Below are positions 1 through 8,402 of a stretch of 64,000 bases of DNA, in pieces. Positions within the stretch are counted from its first letter, which is position 1. Each line of letters begins with the position of its first letter. A model generated the notes under the pieces. It was not told where the DNA came from. It did no database searches and saw only the letters and a program-made list of their open reading frames with translations. The position numbers and the translations under genes are program-made. The stretch is taken from the NCBI RefSeq assembly GCF_041080795.1, contig NZ_CP129674.1:558001-622000 (forward strand). Reading direction: 5' to 3'. Source of the stretch: Bifidobacterium sp. WK041_4_12. GTDB taxonomy: Bacteria > Actinomycetota > Actinomycetes > Actinomycetales > Bifidobacteriaceae.

Positions 1-1230
1 ACGCCGCTTTTGGTTGCAGCCGATCTTCAGCGCCCGAATGCCGTGACGCAGTTGCAGGTCGTTGGCGAGCGGGCCGAGGTTCCCGTTTTCGCCCCTGAGC
101 CAGGAGTGCAGGCAGAGAGTTCGGATGTCGTCGAACCTGGCAAGGCAACCGGAGACCCGGTACAAGTCGCCAGAGATTCGATTGCGTATGCACAGGAGAA
201 GCTGTACGACACGGTTATCATCGATACTGCAGGTCGTCTGGGCGTCGATCAGGAACTGATGCAGCAGGCGCAGAACATCCGCAATGCCGTGAATCCCAAC
301 GAAATCCTCTTCGTCATCGATGCCATGATCGGACAGGATGCCGTTCAGACCGCCAAGGCTTTCGACGAGGGTGTTGACTTCACCGGCGTCGTGCTTTCGA
401 AGCTCGATGGCGATGCACGCGGTGGTGCCGCACTTTCCGTTGCCAGCGTTACGGGCAAGCCGATTCTGTTTGCATCAACCGGTGAGGGACTGAAGGATTT
501 CGAAGTCTTCCATCCTGACCGCATGGCATCGCGAATCCTTGACATGGGTGATGTCCTGACCCTTATCGAGCAGGCGCAGCGCACTTTTGACGAGCAGGAG
601 GCTCGCGAAGCCGCCGCGAAGATGCAGGAGGGGAGCTTCGGCCTCGATGACTTCCTTTCGCAGCTTCAGCAGGTTCGCAAGCTTGGCTCCATGAAGAGTC
701 TGCTGGGCATGATTCCCGGCATGGCGCAGCACCGCAAGGAACTCGAGCAGTTCGATGAACATGAGGTGGATCGCACCGAAGCCATAATCCATTCCATGAC
801 GCCACAGGAGCGACGAGAACCAAGCATCATCAATGGTTCCAGACGCGCTCGCATAGCGTATGGTTCCGGCACCACCGTATCGGCCGTCAATGGTCTGCTG
901 CAGCGATTCGAGCAGGCGGCAAAGATGATGAAGCGCATGAGCAACGGCTCCCGCAGCATGCCTGGCATGGCCGGGTTGCCAGGTATGGGTGGCATGGCTG
1001 CGAACGGTTCCAAGCGTGGAGGTAAGAAGAACAAGAAGCATCGTTCAAAGTCGGGCAATCCCATGAAGCGTGAGGCAGAAGAAAAGGCTTTGCGCGACAG
1101 GCTCTCTGGCAACGGATCGAAGTCGTCTGGTTCTGCTTTCGAGAAAAGTCCTCAGCAGCAGACTCCTGACGGTCTGCCAGATCTTCCACCGAATCTTTCC
1201 GGCGGTTTGTCCGGGCTCTTTGGTCGTTGA
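1..1230 (+). CDS. ffh: Signal recognition particle protein Ffh, 3' part
   Basis: This is the C-terminal three quarters of the SRP54 GTPase, which binds signal sequences and 4.5S/SRP RNA and delivers ribosomes to FtsY at the membrane. The frame is open from base 1, so the N domain and P-loop lie upstream of the window. Visible G-domain motifs are ADLQRPNA, DTAGR and the SKLDGDARGGAALS block. The M domain follows with GSRRARIAYGSG and a Met-rich helix (QAAKMMKRM), then a Gly/Lys-rich tail. About 14 extra acidic residues sit after the FAPEPG stretch compared with the usual family length. The identification is secure; only the start is missing. Confidence 0.97.
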   Translation, partial: TPLLVAADLQRPNAVTQLQVVGERAEVPVFAPEPGVQAESSDVVEPGKATGDPVQVARDSIAYAQEKLYDTVIIDTAGRLGVDQELMQQAQNIRNAVNPNEILFVIDAMIGQDAVQTAKAFDEGVDFTGVVLSKLDGDARGGAALSVASVTGKPILFASTGEGLKDFEVFHPDRMASRILDMGDVLTLIEQAQRTFDEQEAREAAAKMQEGSFGLDDFLSQLQQVRKLGSMKSLLGMIPGMAQHRKELEQFDEHEVDRTEAIIHSMTPQERREPSIINGSRRARIAYGSGTTVSAVNGLLQRFEQAAKMMKRMSNGSRSMPGMAGLPGMGGMAANGSKRGGKKNKKHRSKSGNPMKREAEEKALRDRLSGNGSKSSGSAFEKSPQQQTPDGLPDLPPNLSGGLSGLFGR

Positions 1231-1307
1231 TGGCTACCAGCAGATTCTCTGTACCGTTCTCTGTACTGTTCAGTTCACTGTATACTCTCTAGTTCAGGAT
1301 AAGCATT

Positions 1308-2426
1308 ATGCTTTGGGTTCTCTATGTGCTGGTCGCTTTGTGGATGGCTCTGTGGTTTGTGCCATACTCCGTCAATGGTGTCAGACCGCTGCCAGAATGC
1401 ATTGCGCTTATCCCGATGCTCACCGTCCCATTGGTGCTGGTGATGGGAGCTTCAGCGGTGACCGGGCATTGGCTCCAATGGTGCATAGGAGTGCCTCTTC
1501 TGCTCGTCCAACTGATGTGGTTTGGCGCGTCGCGGTGGAACATGCCGAGATTCATTCTTCATCTGTTCGGATTCTCGGAGCGAAGACGCCGAGCGCGAGC
1601 GGATTCTTCGGAGCACAGCGATGTTGACGCTTCACACCAAGCGCGCAGCGAACATATGGGGAGTATTTCTCTGCACCAGCCGCATTTCAAGGTCATGTCG
1701 TTGAATTGTCGCTTCGGTCGTGCGGATGCCGCTGAATTGCTGACCTACGTGCAATCAGAGCATATCGATGTCCTGGCCTTGCAAGAAGTGACCGAGGAGT
1801 TGATTGAAAGACTCGACAAGGCAGGCATAGGACTCGACATGCCATACCGGTCGTTGGGCAGACCGTCGCCTCAGGATAACGGCGGAACGAACGCACTGTT
1901 CTCTCGTGTGAAACCGGTCGAGCAGTCGGCCGCATCTGTTGACATTCTTGCTGCAAACATTCCGACATTGTGCATCGAGATTGCCGGTAAAAGAGTTCGC
2001 TTCGCTTCGGCACATCCCAAATCGCCCGGACGTGGAGGCAGGTTCTGGCAGATTGGCATCGAGCGTCTCGCTGGATTCTCCAAGCGCATCACATCGCTGC
2101 ACGAGATATCCGACATATCGCATGAGCAGGCTTTTCCTTCATACAGCCCTTCACCGCAGGATACGGTTGTCATGGGCGATTTGAATTCCAGCATCTACCA
2201 TCCAGTCTTCCGCCATCTGATACGCACTTCGGGGCTCTCTGACGCCGCATATGAGATGCGGGCAGGACTCCACCCAACATTCCCCTCGTCGTGGCGGTAT
2301 GTTCCTTCAATCCTTGAAATCGACCATGTGCTGCTGACTGAGGGGGTGGTTCCTCAATCCATTTCCACGGCGATCATCCCAGGTAGCGACCATCGAGCCC
2401 TGATCGTGGCTATCACACTTTCATGA
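1308..2426 (+). CDS. Membrane-anchored endonuclease/exonuclease/phosphatase family protein
   Basis: The 372-residue protein has two or three hydrophobic segments in its first 75 residues, then an Arg-rich linker and a soluble EEP-fold domain. EEP motifs are visible: MSLNCR near residue 130, the ALQEVTEE metal-binding Glu, MGDLNSS, and the terminal GSDHRAL with its catalytic Asp-His. The family includes DNases, sphingomyelinases and inositol phosphatases, so the substrate cannot be read from sequence. The domain after the membrane segments is probably outside the cell. It lies 77 nt after ffh on the same strand and may be co-transcribed with it. Confidence 0.8.
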   Translation: MLWVLYVLVALWMALWFVPYSVNGVRPLPECIALIPMLTVPLVLVMGASAVTGHWLQWCIGVPLLLVQLMWFGASRWNMPRFILHLFGFSERRRRARADSSEHSDVDASHQARSEHMGSISLHQPHFKVMSLNCRFGRADAAELLTYVQSEHIDVLALQEVTEELIERLDKAGIGLDMPYRSLGRPSPQDNGGTNALFSRVKPVEQSAASVDILAANIPTLCIEIAGKRVRFASAHPKSPGRGGRFWQIGIERLAGFSKRITSLHEISDISHEQAFPSYSPSPQDTVVMGDLNSSIYHPVFRHLIRTSGLSDAAYEMRAGLHPTFPSSWRYVPSILEIDHVLLTEGVVPQSISTAIIPGSDHRALIVAITLS

Positions 2427-2512
2427 ACGCCATCCCGAGGAACTGAACGGTGCTGGTATGAGATTGTGCAAAGAACCATCGCGTCGATTGGCATGTTGAC
2501 CATGCCTGTGCC

Positions 2513-2518
2513 TATAAT
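2513..2518 (+). promoter_or_regulatory. Probable -10 box of the rpsP operon
   Basis: A perfect TATAAT is preceded by TGTGCC, with a candidate -35 TTGGCA at 2488-2493 (19-nt spacer, slightly long). It would give a leader of roughly 115 nt before rpsP. This is a sequence match only. Confidence 0.5.
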
Positions 2519-2640
2519 GGCACACTGTTATTCATGCGAACGGCGCCCTCTCAACCCGTTTCTCATGAGGACACGCTGAACAACCGATGTGCCCCACACA
2601 TTCGGCTCGTGAAGCACCCTAATGTACAAGGAGAGCCATT

Positions 2641-3096
2641 TTGGCAACCAAGATTCGTTTGAAGCGCCTGGGTAAGAAATTCTATGCCTTCTATCGCGTA
2701 GTTATCGTTGATTCACGTAAGAAGCGTGATGGCGAGGTCATTGAAGAAATCGGCGTGTACGATCCGAATAAACAACCTTCGTTGATCCAAATCGATTCAG
2801 AACGAGTGCAGTACTGGCTCGGCGTTGGCGCACAGCCAAGCGAGCCTGTATTCAAGCTGCTCAACATTACTGGTGATTGGCAGAAGTTCAAGGGTCTTCC
2901 AGGTGCCGAAGGCACGCTGAAGATGCCTGAAGGTCACAAAGATGCAGCAACGCGCATCGAAGAGGCTGACAAGTCCGCACAAAAGCTGAAGGCAGCAAAG
3001 TCCGAAAAGGATGCCAAGGCCAAGGCAGAAGCAGAGGCAGAGAAATCCGCTGAAGCTCCAGCCGAGGAAGCTGCCGCTGAGGAGAAAGCCGAGTAA
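2641..3096 (+). CDS. rpsP: 30S ribosomal protein S16
   Basis: S16 binds 16S rRNA early in 30S assembly. The N-terminal core (IRLKRLGKKFYAFYRVVIVD, then IGVYDPNKQP) is canonical. The protein is 151 residues, with an Ala/Glu/Lys-rich C-terminal tail from about residue 105 that is typical of actinobacteria. The start is a TTG placed 8 nt after AAGGAG, and no ATG is better placed. It heads the rpsP-KH-rimM-trmD gene order. Confidence 0.97.
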   Translation: MATKIRLKRLGKKFYAFYRVVIVDSRKKRDGEVIEEIGVYDPNKQPSLIQIDSERVQYWLGVGAQPSEPVFKLLNITGDWQKFKGLPGAEGTLKMPEGHKDAATRIEEADKSAQKLKAAKSEKDAKAKAEAEAEKSAEAPAEEAAAEEKAE

Positions 3097-3099
3097 ATC

Positions 3100-3327
3100 A
3101 TGTTGGCACAAGCTGTCGAGCATCTTATTCGCAATATCGTCGATTTTCCCGATGATGTGTCAGTGAAGTCTCACGAGAACAATCGCGGCGAACTGCTGCG
3201 AGTCCGAGTCAATCCTGAAGATATCGGTCGAGTCATCGGCCGCAGTGGGCGTACGGCGAATGCCATCCGTACCATCATTCAGGCTTTGGCAGATCACAAG
3301 GTTCGCGTAGACATCATGGATGTCTGA
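3100..3327 (+). CDS. KH-domain RNA-binding protein (KhpA/YlqC family)
   Basis: The protein is 75 residues and is essentially one type II KH domain. The RNA-binding GxxG loop is seen as IGRSGRTANAIR, preceded by VNPEDIGRVI. KhpA proteins bind RNA and in other Gram-positives affect cell size and division together with KhpB/Jag. It starts 3 nt after the rpsP stop and ends 6 nt before the rimM frame opens, so it is almost certainly translated from the same mRNA. Confidence 0.93.
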   Translation: MLAQAVEHLIRNIVDFPDDVSVKSHENNRGELLRVRVNPEDIGRVIGRSGRTANAIRTIIQALADHKVRVDIMDV

Positions 3328-3333
3328 AAGCAT

Positions 3334-4017
3334 GTGTCGAGCATGAGCGGTTTGAACCATAGCAATGAGTTTGCTAGCGTGAACCCTCAGCAGCGTGAGT
3401 TGCTGAGGGTTTGTCGTATAGGTCGTGCGCAAGGTCTTAAGGGTGAGGTGAATGTCTGGGCGTTCACCGATGAACCGGAGCTGCGCTTTGCCCCGGGAGC
3501 GGTCCTGAAGGATTCGCACGACAAGGAATTTCGCGTAGTGTCGTCCCGCCAATTCAAAAAGCGTTGGATTATTCTGTTCGAGCATGTGCACGACAGGAAT
3601 GCTGCCGAGGCATTGAACGGCATAGAACTGTATGGTGAAGCCGATTCAGCGGAAGAGATGGAAAGCGAAGAAGCGTGGTATCCATCCGATCTGATTGGGC
3701 TTGAAGTGCGTCTTGATGCACAGTATTGCAATGAGCATGGGTTCGATCCGGAAGTTTCGATTGCACAGGTGAGCGACGTACTCGAAGGTGTGGCGCAGTC
3801 TCTCCTCGAATTGAAGCCAGCGACCCCTGCATCCCCTTCGCAGAATGCTCCCGGGCAGGCTGCACGCGGTAAGGCTGCGACGGAGACTCCAGCGACGATT
3901 CTGGTTCCCTTTGTCGAAGCAATCGTTCCCGAAATTGATCTTGAAGAAGGCATTCTACGCATCAATCCGCCGAGTGGACTGATACCAGCAAGCATGCTTG
4001 ATACCGTAAAGAAATAA
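3334..4017 (+). CDS. rimM: Ribosome maturation factor RimM
   Basis: RimM binds S19 and assists 30S head maturation. The N-terminal domain opens with RIGRAQGLKGEVNVWAFTD, and the PRC-barrel half carries YPSDLIGLEV and ILVPFVEAIVPEID. The protein is 227 residues, longer than usual, because of an Ala/Pro/Gln-rich insertion at about residues 163-190 inside the PRC barrel. The GTG at 3334 is taken as the start; ATG at 3343 is an alternative and would remove only three residues. Confidence 0.93.
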   Translation: MSSMSGLNHSNEFASVNPQQRELLRVCRIGRAQGLKGEVNVWAFTDEPELRFAPGAVLKDSHDKEFRVVSSRQFKKRWIILFEHVHDRNAAEALNGIELYGEADSAEEMESEEAWYPSDLIGLEVRLDAQYCNEHGFDPEVSIAQVSDVLEGVAQSLLELKPATPASPSQNAPGQAARGKAATETPATILVPFVEAIVPEIDLEEGILRINPPSGLIPASMLDTVKK

Positions 4018-4031
4018 GTGGTGCGACTGCA

Positions 4032-4925
4032 ATGGACATTGATATCGTTTCGGTTTTTCCCGAATATTTTGACGTGCTGAATCTAAGCCTTCTTGGCAAG
4101 GCTCAGGAGCATGGATTGCTGTCGATTCAGGCGCACGATCTGCGCACATGGACTCATGACGTGCACCATTCAGTGGACGATACCCCTATTGGCGGCGGTG
4201 CTGGCATGGTGATGAAGCCCGAGGTGTGGTCGCAGTGTCTGGATGCCTTGCTGGGCATTCCCGATGACGTGCAGACCCCGAAGCGTGTAGCCCCTGCTGA
4301 CAACGATGCTGAGGCGGCAGCAGCAGTGTCTGACGCGGCTTCGACGCAGCAGTGCCAGACGCTTGATCCTGCGCCCGGTACGACCATCATCTTTCCCAAC
4401 CCTTCAGCTCCGCTGTTCACCCAACAGGATGCTCAGGAGCTGTCACGTCAGCATCGGCTGATTTTCGGCTGTGGACGGTATGAGGGCTACGATGCTCGCA
4501 TACCCGCGCACTACGCTGCTGCAGGCTATGACTTTCGGGAGTATTCGATTGGTGACTATGTGCTCAATGGGGGAGAGGTTGCCGTATCCGTGATGGTTGA
4601 GGCGATAACGCGCTTGCTGCCCGGCTTTATGGGCAATCCCGATTCCATCGTAGAAGAGTCATACACCGGCAGTCAGGCGCTGCTGGAATACAAGCAATAC
4701 ACGCGTCCCGCCGAATGGCGAGGGCAAACCGTTCCCGATATTCTGCGCAGCGGAGACCATGCCAAAGTCGACCGTTTTCGCCGCGACGAGGCGTTGGTGC
4801 GTACCGCAAACATACGGCCGGATCTGATTGAGCAGCTTCGCATCGCAGATCTCGACAAGGCCGACCGCAAACTCTTGAGCAGCCTTGGCTGGGATCTCAG
4901 CCACAGCTATCCCGAAGTGCACTGA
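4032..4925 (+). CDS. trmD: tRNA (guanine37-N1)-methyltransferase TrmD
   Basis: TrmD is a SAM-dependent SPOUT methyltransferase that makes m1G37 in tRNAs reading CNN codons and prevents +1 frameshifting. Visible are DIVSVFPEYF at the N terminus, PIGGGAGMVMKPE, the knot region CGRYEGYDARI and SIGDYVLNGGE. The length is 297 residues, including an Ala/Asp-rich insertion (about residues 78-115) before the IIFPNPSAP strand. It starts 14 nt after rimM. Confidence 0.96.
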   Translation: MDIDIVSVFPEYFDVLNLSLLGKAQEHGLLSIQAHDLRTWTHDVHHSVDDTPIGGGAGMVMKPEVWSQCLDALLGIPDDVQTPKRVAPADNDAEAAAAVSDAASTQQCQTLDPAPGTTIIFPNPSAPLFTQQDAQELSRQHRLIFGCGRYEGYDARIPAHYAAAGYDFREYSIGDYVLNGGEVAVSVMVEAITRLLPGFMGNPDSIVEESYTGSQALLEYKQYTRPAEWRGQTVPDILRSGDHAKVDRFRRDEALVRTANIRPDLIEQLRIADLDKADRKLLSSLGWDLSHSYPEVH

Positions 4926-4931
4926 AGTCCT

Positions 4932-4959
4932 ACAAGGCATCTTGCGAGCTACCTTGTGA
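4932..4959 (+). terminator. Weak hairpin between convergent trmD and rsmD
   Basis: ACAAGG and CCTTGT flank a 14-nt loop just after the trmD stop. There is no T-run. It is the only dyad I see in this 109-nt convergent gap, so it is a weak terminator candidate. Confidence 0.3.
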
Positions 4960-5034
4960 GTTAACTCAGAAAATACCTCGCAGGCGTGCGAATCGTACCT
5001 TGGCATCGGCTGTCCATGTGCAATGCACGAAGGA

Positions 5035-5673
5035 TTACCGCTCACGCTCGATATAGAAGACTTTGGTTTCGCCATAGTTTTTTACTTGGGTGGCGACCCA
5101 TGATGCCGGAAGCGTGGGGTCTGGAGTGCGGTCGGAGCGTTCAAGAACTATAACCGTATTGGCTGTGACTAGAGTGCTCGAAACGAGCGATTGCAAGAGT
5201 GCTTCGCAGTTCTTGGATTCGTAGGCATAGGGCGGGTCGATGAAAATCAGATCGAAACCCGGCTCTTGGTGATCGTGGGCCTCGGTGCTGAGCTGATCTG
5301 GTTCCGAGGCAATGTCAGCATGGTGAATCGCATGTGACCGCACGAATTTTTCTGCCTGAGTCTGCACGGTTCGAGCGCTGGTATTGTTATTCCACGATGC
5401 GAGATGCCTCAGCTGCGAAAAGGTATTGCGAAGCATTGAACCCGCTTGGCCGGCCGATTCCACGGAAACGAGTCCCGCAGCACCGCGTGATAACGCTTCG
5501 ATACCAAGGGCTCCTGTGCCGGCAAAGAGATCGAGCACCTGAGCGTCCTGAACCTGTCCGTATGCTTCGAGATGCGAGAAAATACCCTCTTTTGCACGGT
5601 CGGTCGTCGGACGGGTCCCCGACTTTGGAACGTTCAGCTGGAAGCCCTTATATGTGCCCGAAACGATTCTCAT
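5035..5673 (-). CDS. rsmD: 16S rRNA (guanine966-N2)-methyltransferase RsmD
   Basis: RsmD is a SAM-dependent Rossmann-fold enzyme that methylates G966 of 16S rRNA. The start MRIVSGTYKG is canonical. Also visible are RPTTDRAKEGIFS, the SAM-binding LDLFAGTGALGIEALSRGA and the catalytic IDPPYAY. At 212 residues it is slightly longer than average. It lies 43 nt downstream of cysS on the same strand and is probably co-transcribed with it. Confidence 0.94.
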   Translation of the reverse strand: MRIVSGTYKGFQLNVPKSGTRPTTDRAKEGIFSHLEAYGQVQDAQVLDLFAGTGALGIEALSRGAAGLVSVESAGQAGSMLRNTFSQLRHLASWNNNTSARTVQTQAEKFVRSHAIHHADIASEPDQLSTEAHDHQEPGFDLIFIDPPYAYESKNCEALLQSLVSSTLVTANTVIVLERSDRTPDPTLPASWVATQVKNYGETKVFYIERER

Positions 5674-5716
5674 ACGAATGTTCTTTCATCGATGCCTGTG
5701 CAGGTGTGAGCGCGTT

Positions 5717-7303
5717 TCATTCCATGCTCCAGCTTGATCCGTGAGGGGTGTCCTCGATCACGATTCCTGCTTTTCCAAGCTCGTCGCGAATCGCATCGGC
5801 CTGTGCAAAATCCTTGTTCTTTCGAGCCTCTGTACGCTTGGCAAGCCGTTCACCGATCAAAGAGTCCAAAGCATCGTGCTCCTGGCTGGAAGCGTCAGCA
5901 TGAGTATCGCTTTCAAGCCATTGCGCGTTGAGCGGGTCGAGGCCCAGCACGTCAAGCATTGCGCGAAGCTGCAAGACCAGCGCCCGCAACTGTGCATTGG
6001 CATTCGGAGTGTTTGCTGCATCGAGCAACGCGTTGCCCTGACGAATGGTGGTAAAGATGCTTGCGGTAGCACCGGATACGTTGAAATCTTCGTTCATCGA
6101 GCTTATGAATTCCGCAGGGAAGTCGCTTACGGGCAGTGCATTGACTTCGTCAACTGAAATGGGCTCATGAATCAATGCGTCTGAGCGGTCGATGAAGTTC
6201 GTGATTCGCTCATGGGCATGTTCGGCTTCACTTAGCGTCTGGCTACCCCATTCGAGCATGGAACGATACTGTACCGAGGCCATGGCATAGCGAACCACCC
6301 ATGCCGAGTGTTCGGCCAGAATGGAATCCACCGAGAGACCATTGCCGAGCGACTTGCTCATTTTCTCGCCTTTTGCGGTAACCCATGCCGAATGCATCCA
6401 ATGGTGTGCGAAACCCCAGCCCGCTGCCTTGGATTGGGCCATTTCATTCTCGTGATGAGGGAAGCGCAGGTCCAGTCCGCCGCCATGAATGTCAAAGTCA
6501 GCACCAAGGTATCGGTGGCTCATCGCCGAGCATTCGAGATGCCATCCGGGACGACCGATGCCAAAAGGCGTCTTCCAGCGGGCAGTCTGAGGGTCTGTGT
6601 CCTTTGGTGCCTTCCACAGAGCGAAGTCGCGAGGATCATGCTTGTCTTCTGCAAGATCTGCGGCATCGACAGGATTGTATTTGTCATCACCGGTGCTGTC
6701 GACGCTCGGGCCCATCTTATCGGCCAGTGCAGCGCTTTCATCGGCTGCCTGAGTGCCGGCCTGCTGGTGGGTGAGTTCGCCGTATTGGGGCCATGATGGC
6801 ACATCGAAATAGACGTTGCCGGAAGGATTGCCATCGGCATCTGGAATCACGTATGCGTGGCCGTTGTCGAGAATGCGCTGGATCAGATCTATCATGTCGC
6901 TGATATGGCCGGTTGCACGCGGCTCATAGCTGGGAGCAAGCACGCCGAGCCTTTCGTATGCGTGCGTGAACTCCCGCTCATAGATATATGCGCGTTCCCA
7001 CCACTGCTGGCCAGCGGCTCTGGACTTGTCGAGAATCTTGTCATCGATATCGGTGACATTGCGTATGAAGGTGACATGATATTCGAGACGCATGAACCAT
7101 CGTCGAATCACATCAAATGCCACCGCAGCACGGATATGTCCGATGTGTGGGGAGCTTTGGACGGTCGCCCCGCAAACATAGATGCCAACCTCGCCAGCGT
7201 GAATCGGAGTGAAAGGCGTTATCTGATGTGTTGCAGTGTCGTAGAGCCTCAGCTGGGGTACTTGAGAAACACTGGAATCATGCGGTTTATGGCTATCTGT
7301 CAT
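5717..7303 (-). CDS. cysS: Cysteinyl-tRNA synthetase
   Basis: A class I aminoacyl-tRNA synthetase that charges tRNA-Cys. The catalytic signatures are PHIGH (HIGH motif) and KMSKS in KGEKMSKSLGNG. Zinc-site and CysRS-specific motifs are CGATVQ, GWHLECSAM and GGGLDLRFPHHENE. An acidic insertion lies between the NVYFDV and DFALWK blocks. The frame extends to 7414, but the extra N-terminal residues look non-native. I chose ATG 7303 (528 aa), while 7333 and 7414 remain possible because no start has a clear ribosome-binding site. Confidence 0.95.
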   Translation of the reverse strand: MTDSHKPHDSSVSQVPQLRLYDTATHQITPFTPIHAGEVGIYVCGATVQSSPHIGHIRAAVAFDVIRRWFMRLEYHVTFIRNVTDIDDKILDKSRAAGQQWWERAYIYEREFTHAYERLGVLAPSYEPRATGHISDMIDLIQRILDNGHAYVIPDADGNPSGNVYFDVPSWPQYGELTHQQAGTQAADESAALADKMGPSVDSTGDDKYNPVDAADLAEDKHDPRDFALWKAPKDTDPQTARWKTPFGIGRPGWHLECSAMSHRYLGADFDIHGGGLDLRFPHHENEMAQSKAAGWGFAHHWMHSAWVTAKGEKMSKSLGNGLSVDSILAEHSAWVVRYAMASVQYRSMLEWGSQTLSEAEHAHERITNFIDRSDALIHEPISVDEVNALPVSDFPAEFISSMNEDFNVSGATASIFTTIRQGNALLDAANTPNANAQLRALVLQLRAMLDVLGLDPLNAQWLESDTHADASSQEHDALDSLIGERLAKRTEARKNKDFAQADAIRDELGKAGIVIEDTPHGSSWSME

Positions 7304-7464
7304 ACCTACGAGGTTATTATCGTTGGCCGACATAGTTTCATCGGCGACGCGGACCGCTCCAAAGCTCTTGCGCGCATCGCGCAAACGTAATTCGGAAGAA
7401 AGCCCGCGACACATAGAGACACTACATTGGGGTGCAGTTTAGAGAAGGTGAGAGAATACATACT

Positions 7465-8190
7465 ATGGCAAAATCAAAGGTTCTCATACTCCAGCATGTT
7501 CCCTGGGAACGCCCGGGTCGAATTCTCGAAACCCTTGAAGATGTCGGTCTTGAGACTCAAACGCTGAACATCGTTGATGAGAAGAAGCCTGATTTGCCTG
7601 ATTTCAAGGAAGTGTCTGGGCTTGTGATCATGGGAGGGCCAATGGGAGCCCTCGATGTTGACGCCCATCCTGGACTGAAGACCGAAGCAAAATTGGTGCG
7701 CGCATCGGTGAGCGTCGGCAAGCCTGTTCTGGGCGTGTGCCTGGGACATCAGATCATTGCCACGGCGATCGGGGGAAAACTCAGCAGCAATGCTGTCGAG
7801 GAAGTCGGATTCGCTCCGATCAAACGACTTGACCAGCATGACTATTTCTCAATGTGGAACAAGCAAGTCAATGTGTTGCATTGGCATAGTGATGTCGTTG
7901 GTCTGCCTGAAGGGGCGCAGCTGCTAGCGCGTTCCGAGAAGACGAAGGTTCAGGCTTTTCGCTTCGCTTCGGCGCTCGGATTGCAGTTTCATATGGAAGT
8001 GAACCTTGCCATGCTTGAAGCATGGCTTTCGGAATCCACCATGTCGGGAGATCTGAGCAAATCCGACAAGAAAAAGATGATTGCAGACTTCAACGAATAC
8101 AATCCTCAGCTGCTTCCCCTTGCCGACTCCGTATTCAACGGCTTCGCTGCCCGCTGCTCCACTTATTCCGCATTTTTGGAAGACAATTAG
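7465..8190 (+). CDS. Class I glutamine amidotransferase (GMP synthase-like)
   Basis: The 241-residue stand-alone GATase1 domain has the nucleophile elbow GVCLGHQ (Cys near residue 92) and a catalytic His-Glu pair in QFHMEVN, where the usual Pro of HPE is Met. Stand-alone enzymes of this type hydrolyse glutamine or gamma-glutamyl compounds, and the acceptor is unknown. ATG 7465 was chosen because GAAGGTGAG lies about 12 nt upstream; the open frame begins 11 codons earlier. It is divergent from cysS and ends 14 nt before a palindromic repeat. Confidence 0.82.
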   Translation: MAKSKVLILQHVPWERPGRILETLEDVGLETQTLNIVDEKKPDLPDFKEVSGLVIMGGPMGALDVDAHPGLKTEAKLVRASVSVGKPVLGVCLGHQIIATAIGGKLSSNAVEEVGFAPIKRLDQHDYFSMWNKQVNVLHWHSDVVGLPEGAQLLARSEKTKVQAFRFASALGLQFHMEVNLAMLEAWLSESTMSGDLSKSDKKKMIADFNEYNPQLLPLADSVFNGFAARCSTYSAFLEDN

Positions 8191-8204
8191 ACGATTTTTG
8201 AGCG

Positions 8205-8321
8205 ACATTGCGAGTTTTGCGGCCTTTTTCAAGTATAAATGCTGATTTTCCGCAGTATGAGGTGCCAGAATCAACGAATTCATGCCCTTATACTTGAAAA
8301 AGGCCGCAAAACTCGCAATGT
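8205..8321. repeat. 3'-palindromic element copy R1
   Basis: Two 34-nt arms (8205-8238 and 8288-8321) are perfect inverted repeats. The arms begin ACATTGCGAGTTTTGCGGCC. The spacer of about 49 nt can form a smaller inner hairpin (TGATT/AATCA). It starts 14 nt after the GATase stop. It has no ORF and no T-run. It belongs to an eight-copy family in this window (see R2-R8) and carries the GCCTTTTTCAAG inner-arm variant, matched exactly on the other side. Confidence 0.9.
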
Positions 8322-8402
8322 CTCGCTGGAAGAGCCCCTCAGGAGCCAAGAATCAGCGAACATTCATGCGATTGACCCCGTGTCGAGCTATATTTGAGCA
8401 TC

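Noticed and set aside
475..1041. Long minus-strand frame inside ffh
   Set aside because: It overlaps the conserved ffh coding frame entirely and encodes no recognisable protein; it is a shadow of codon bias.
8205..8321. Palindromes as ordinary intrinsic terminators
   Set aside because: Stems are strong, but no copy ends in a T-run, loops are 40-60 nt, and copies occur within same-strand gene series. They are kept as a repeat family; a termination role is not excluded.
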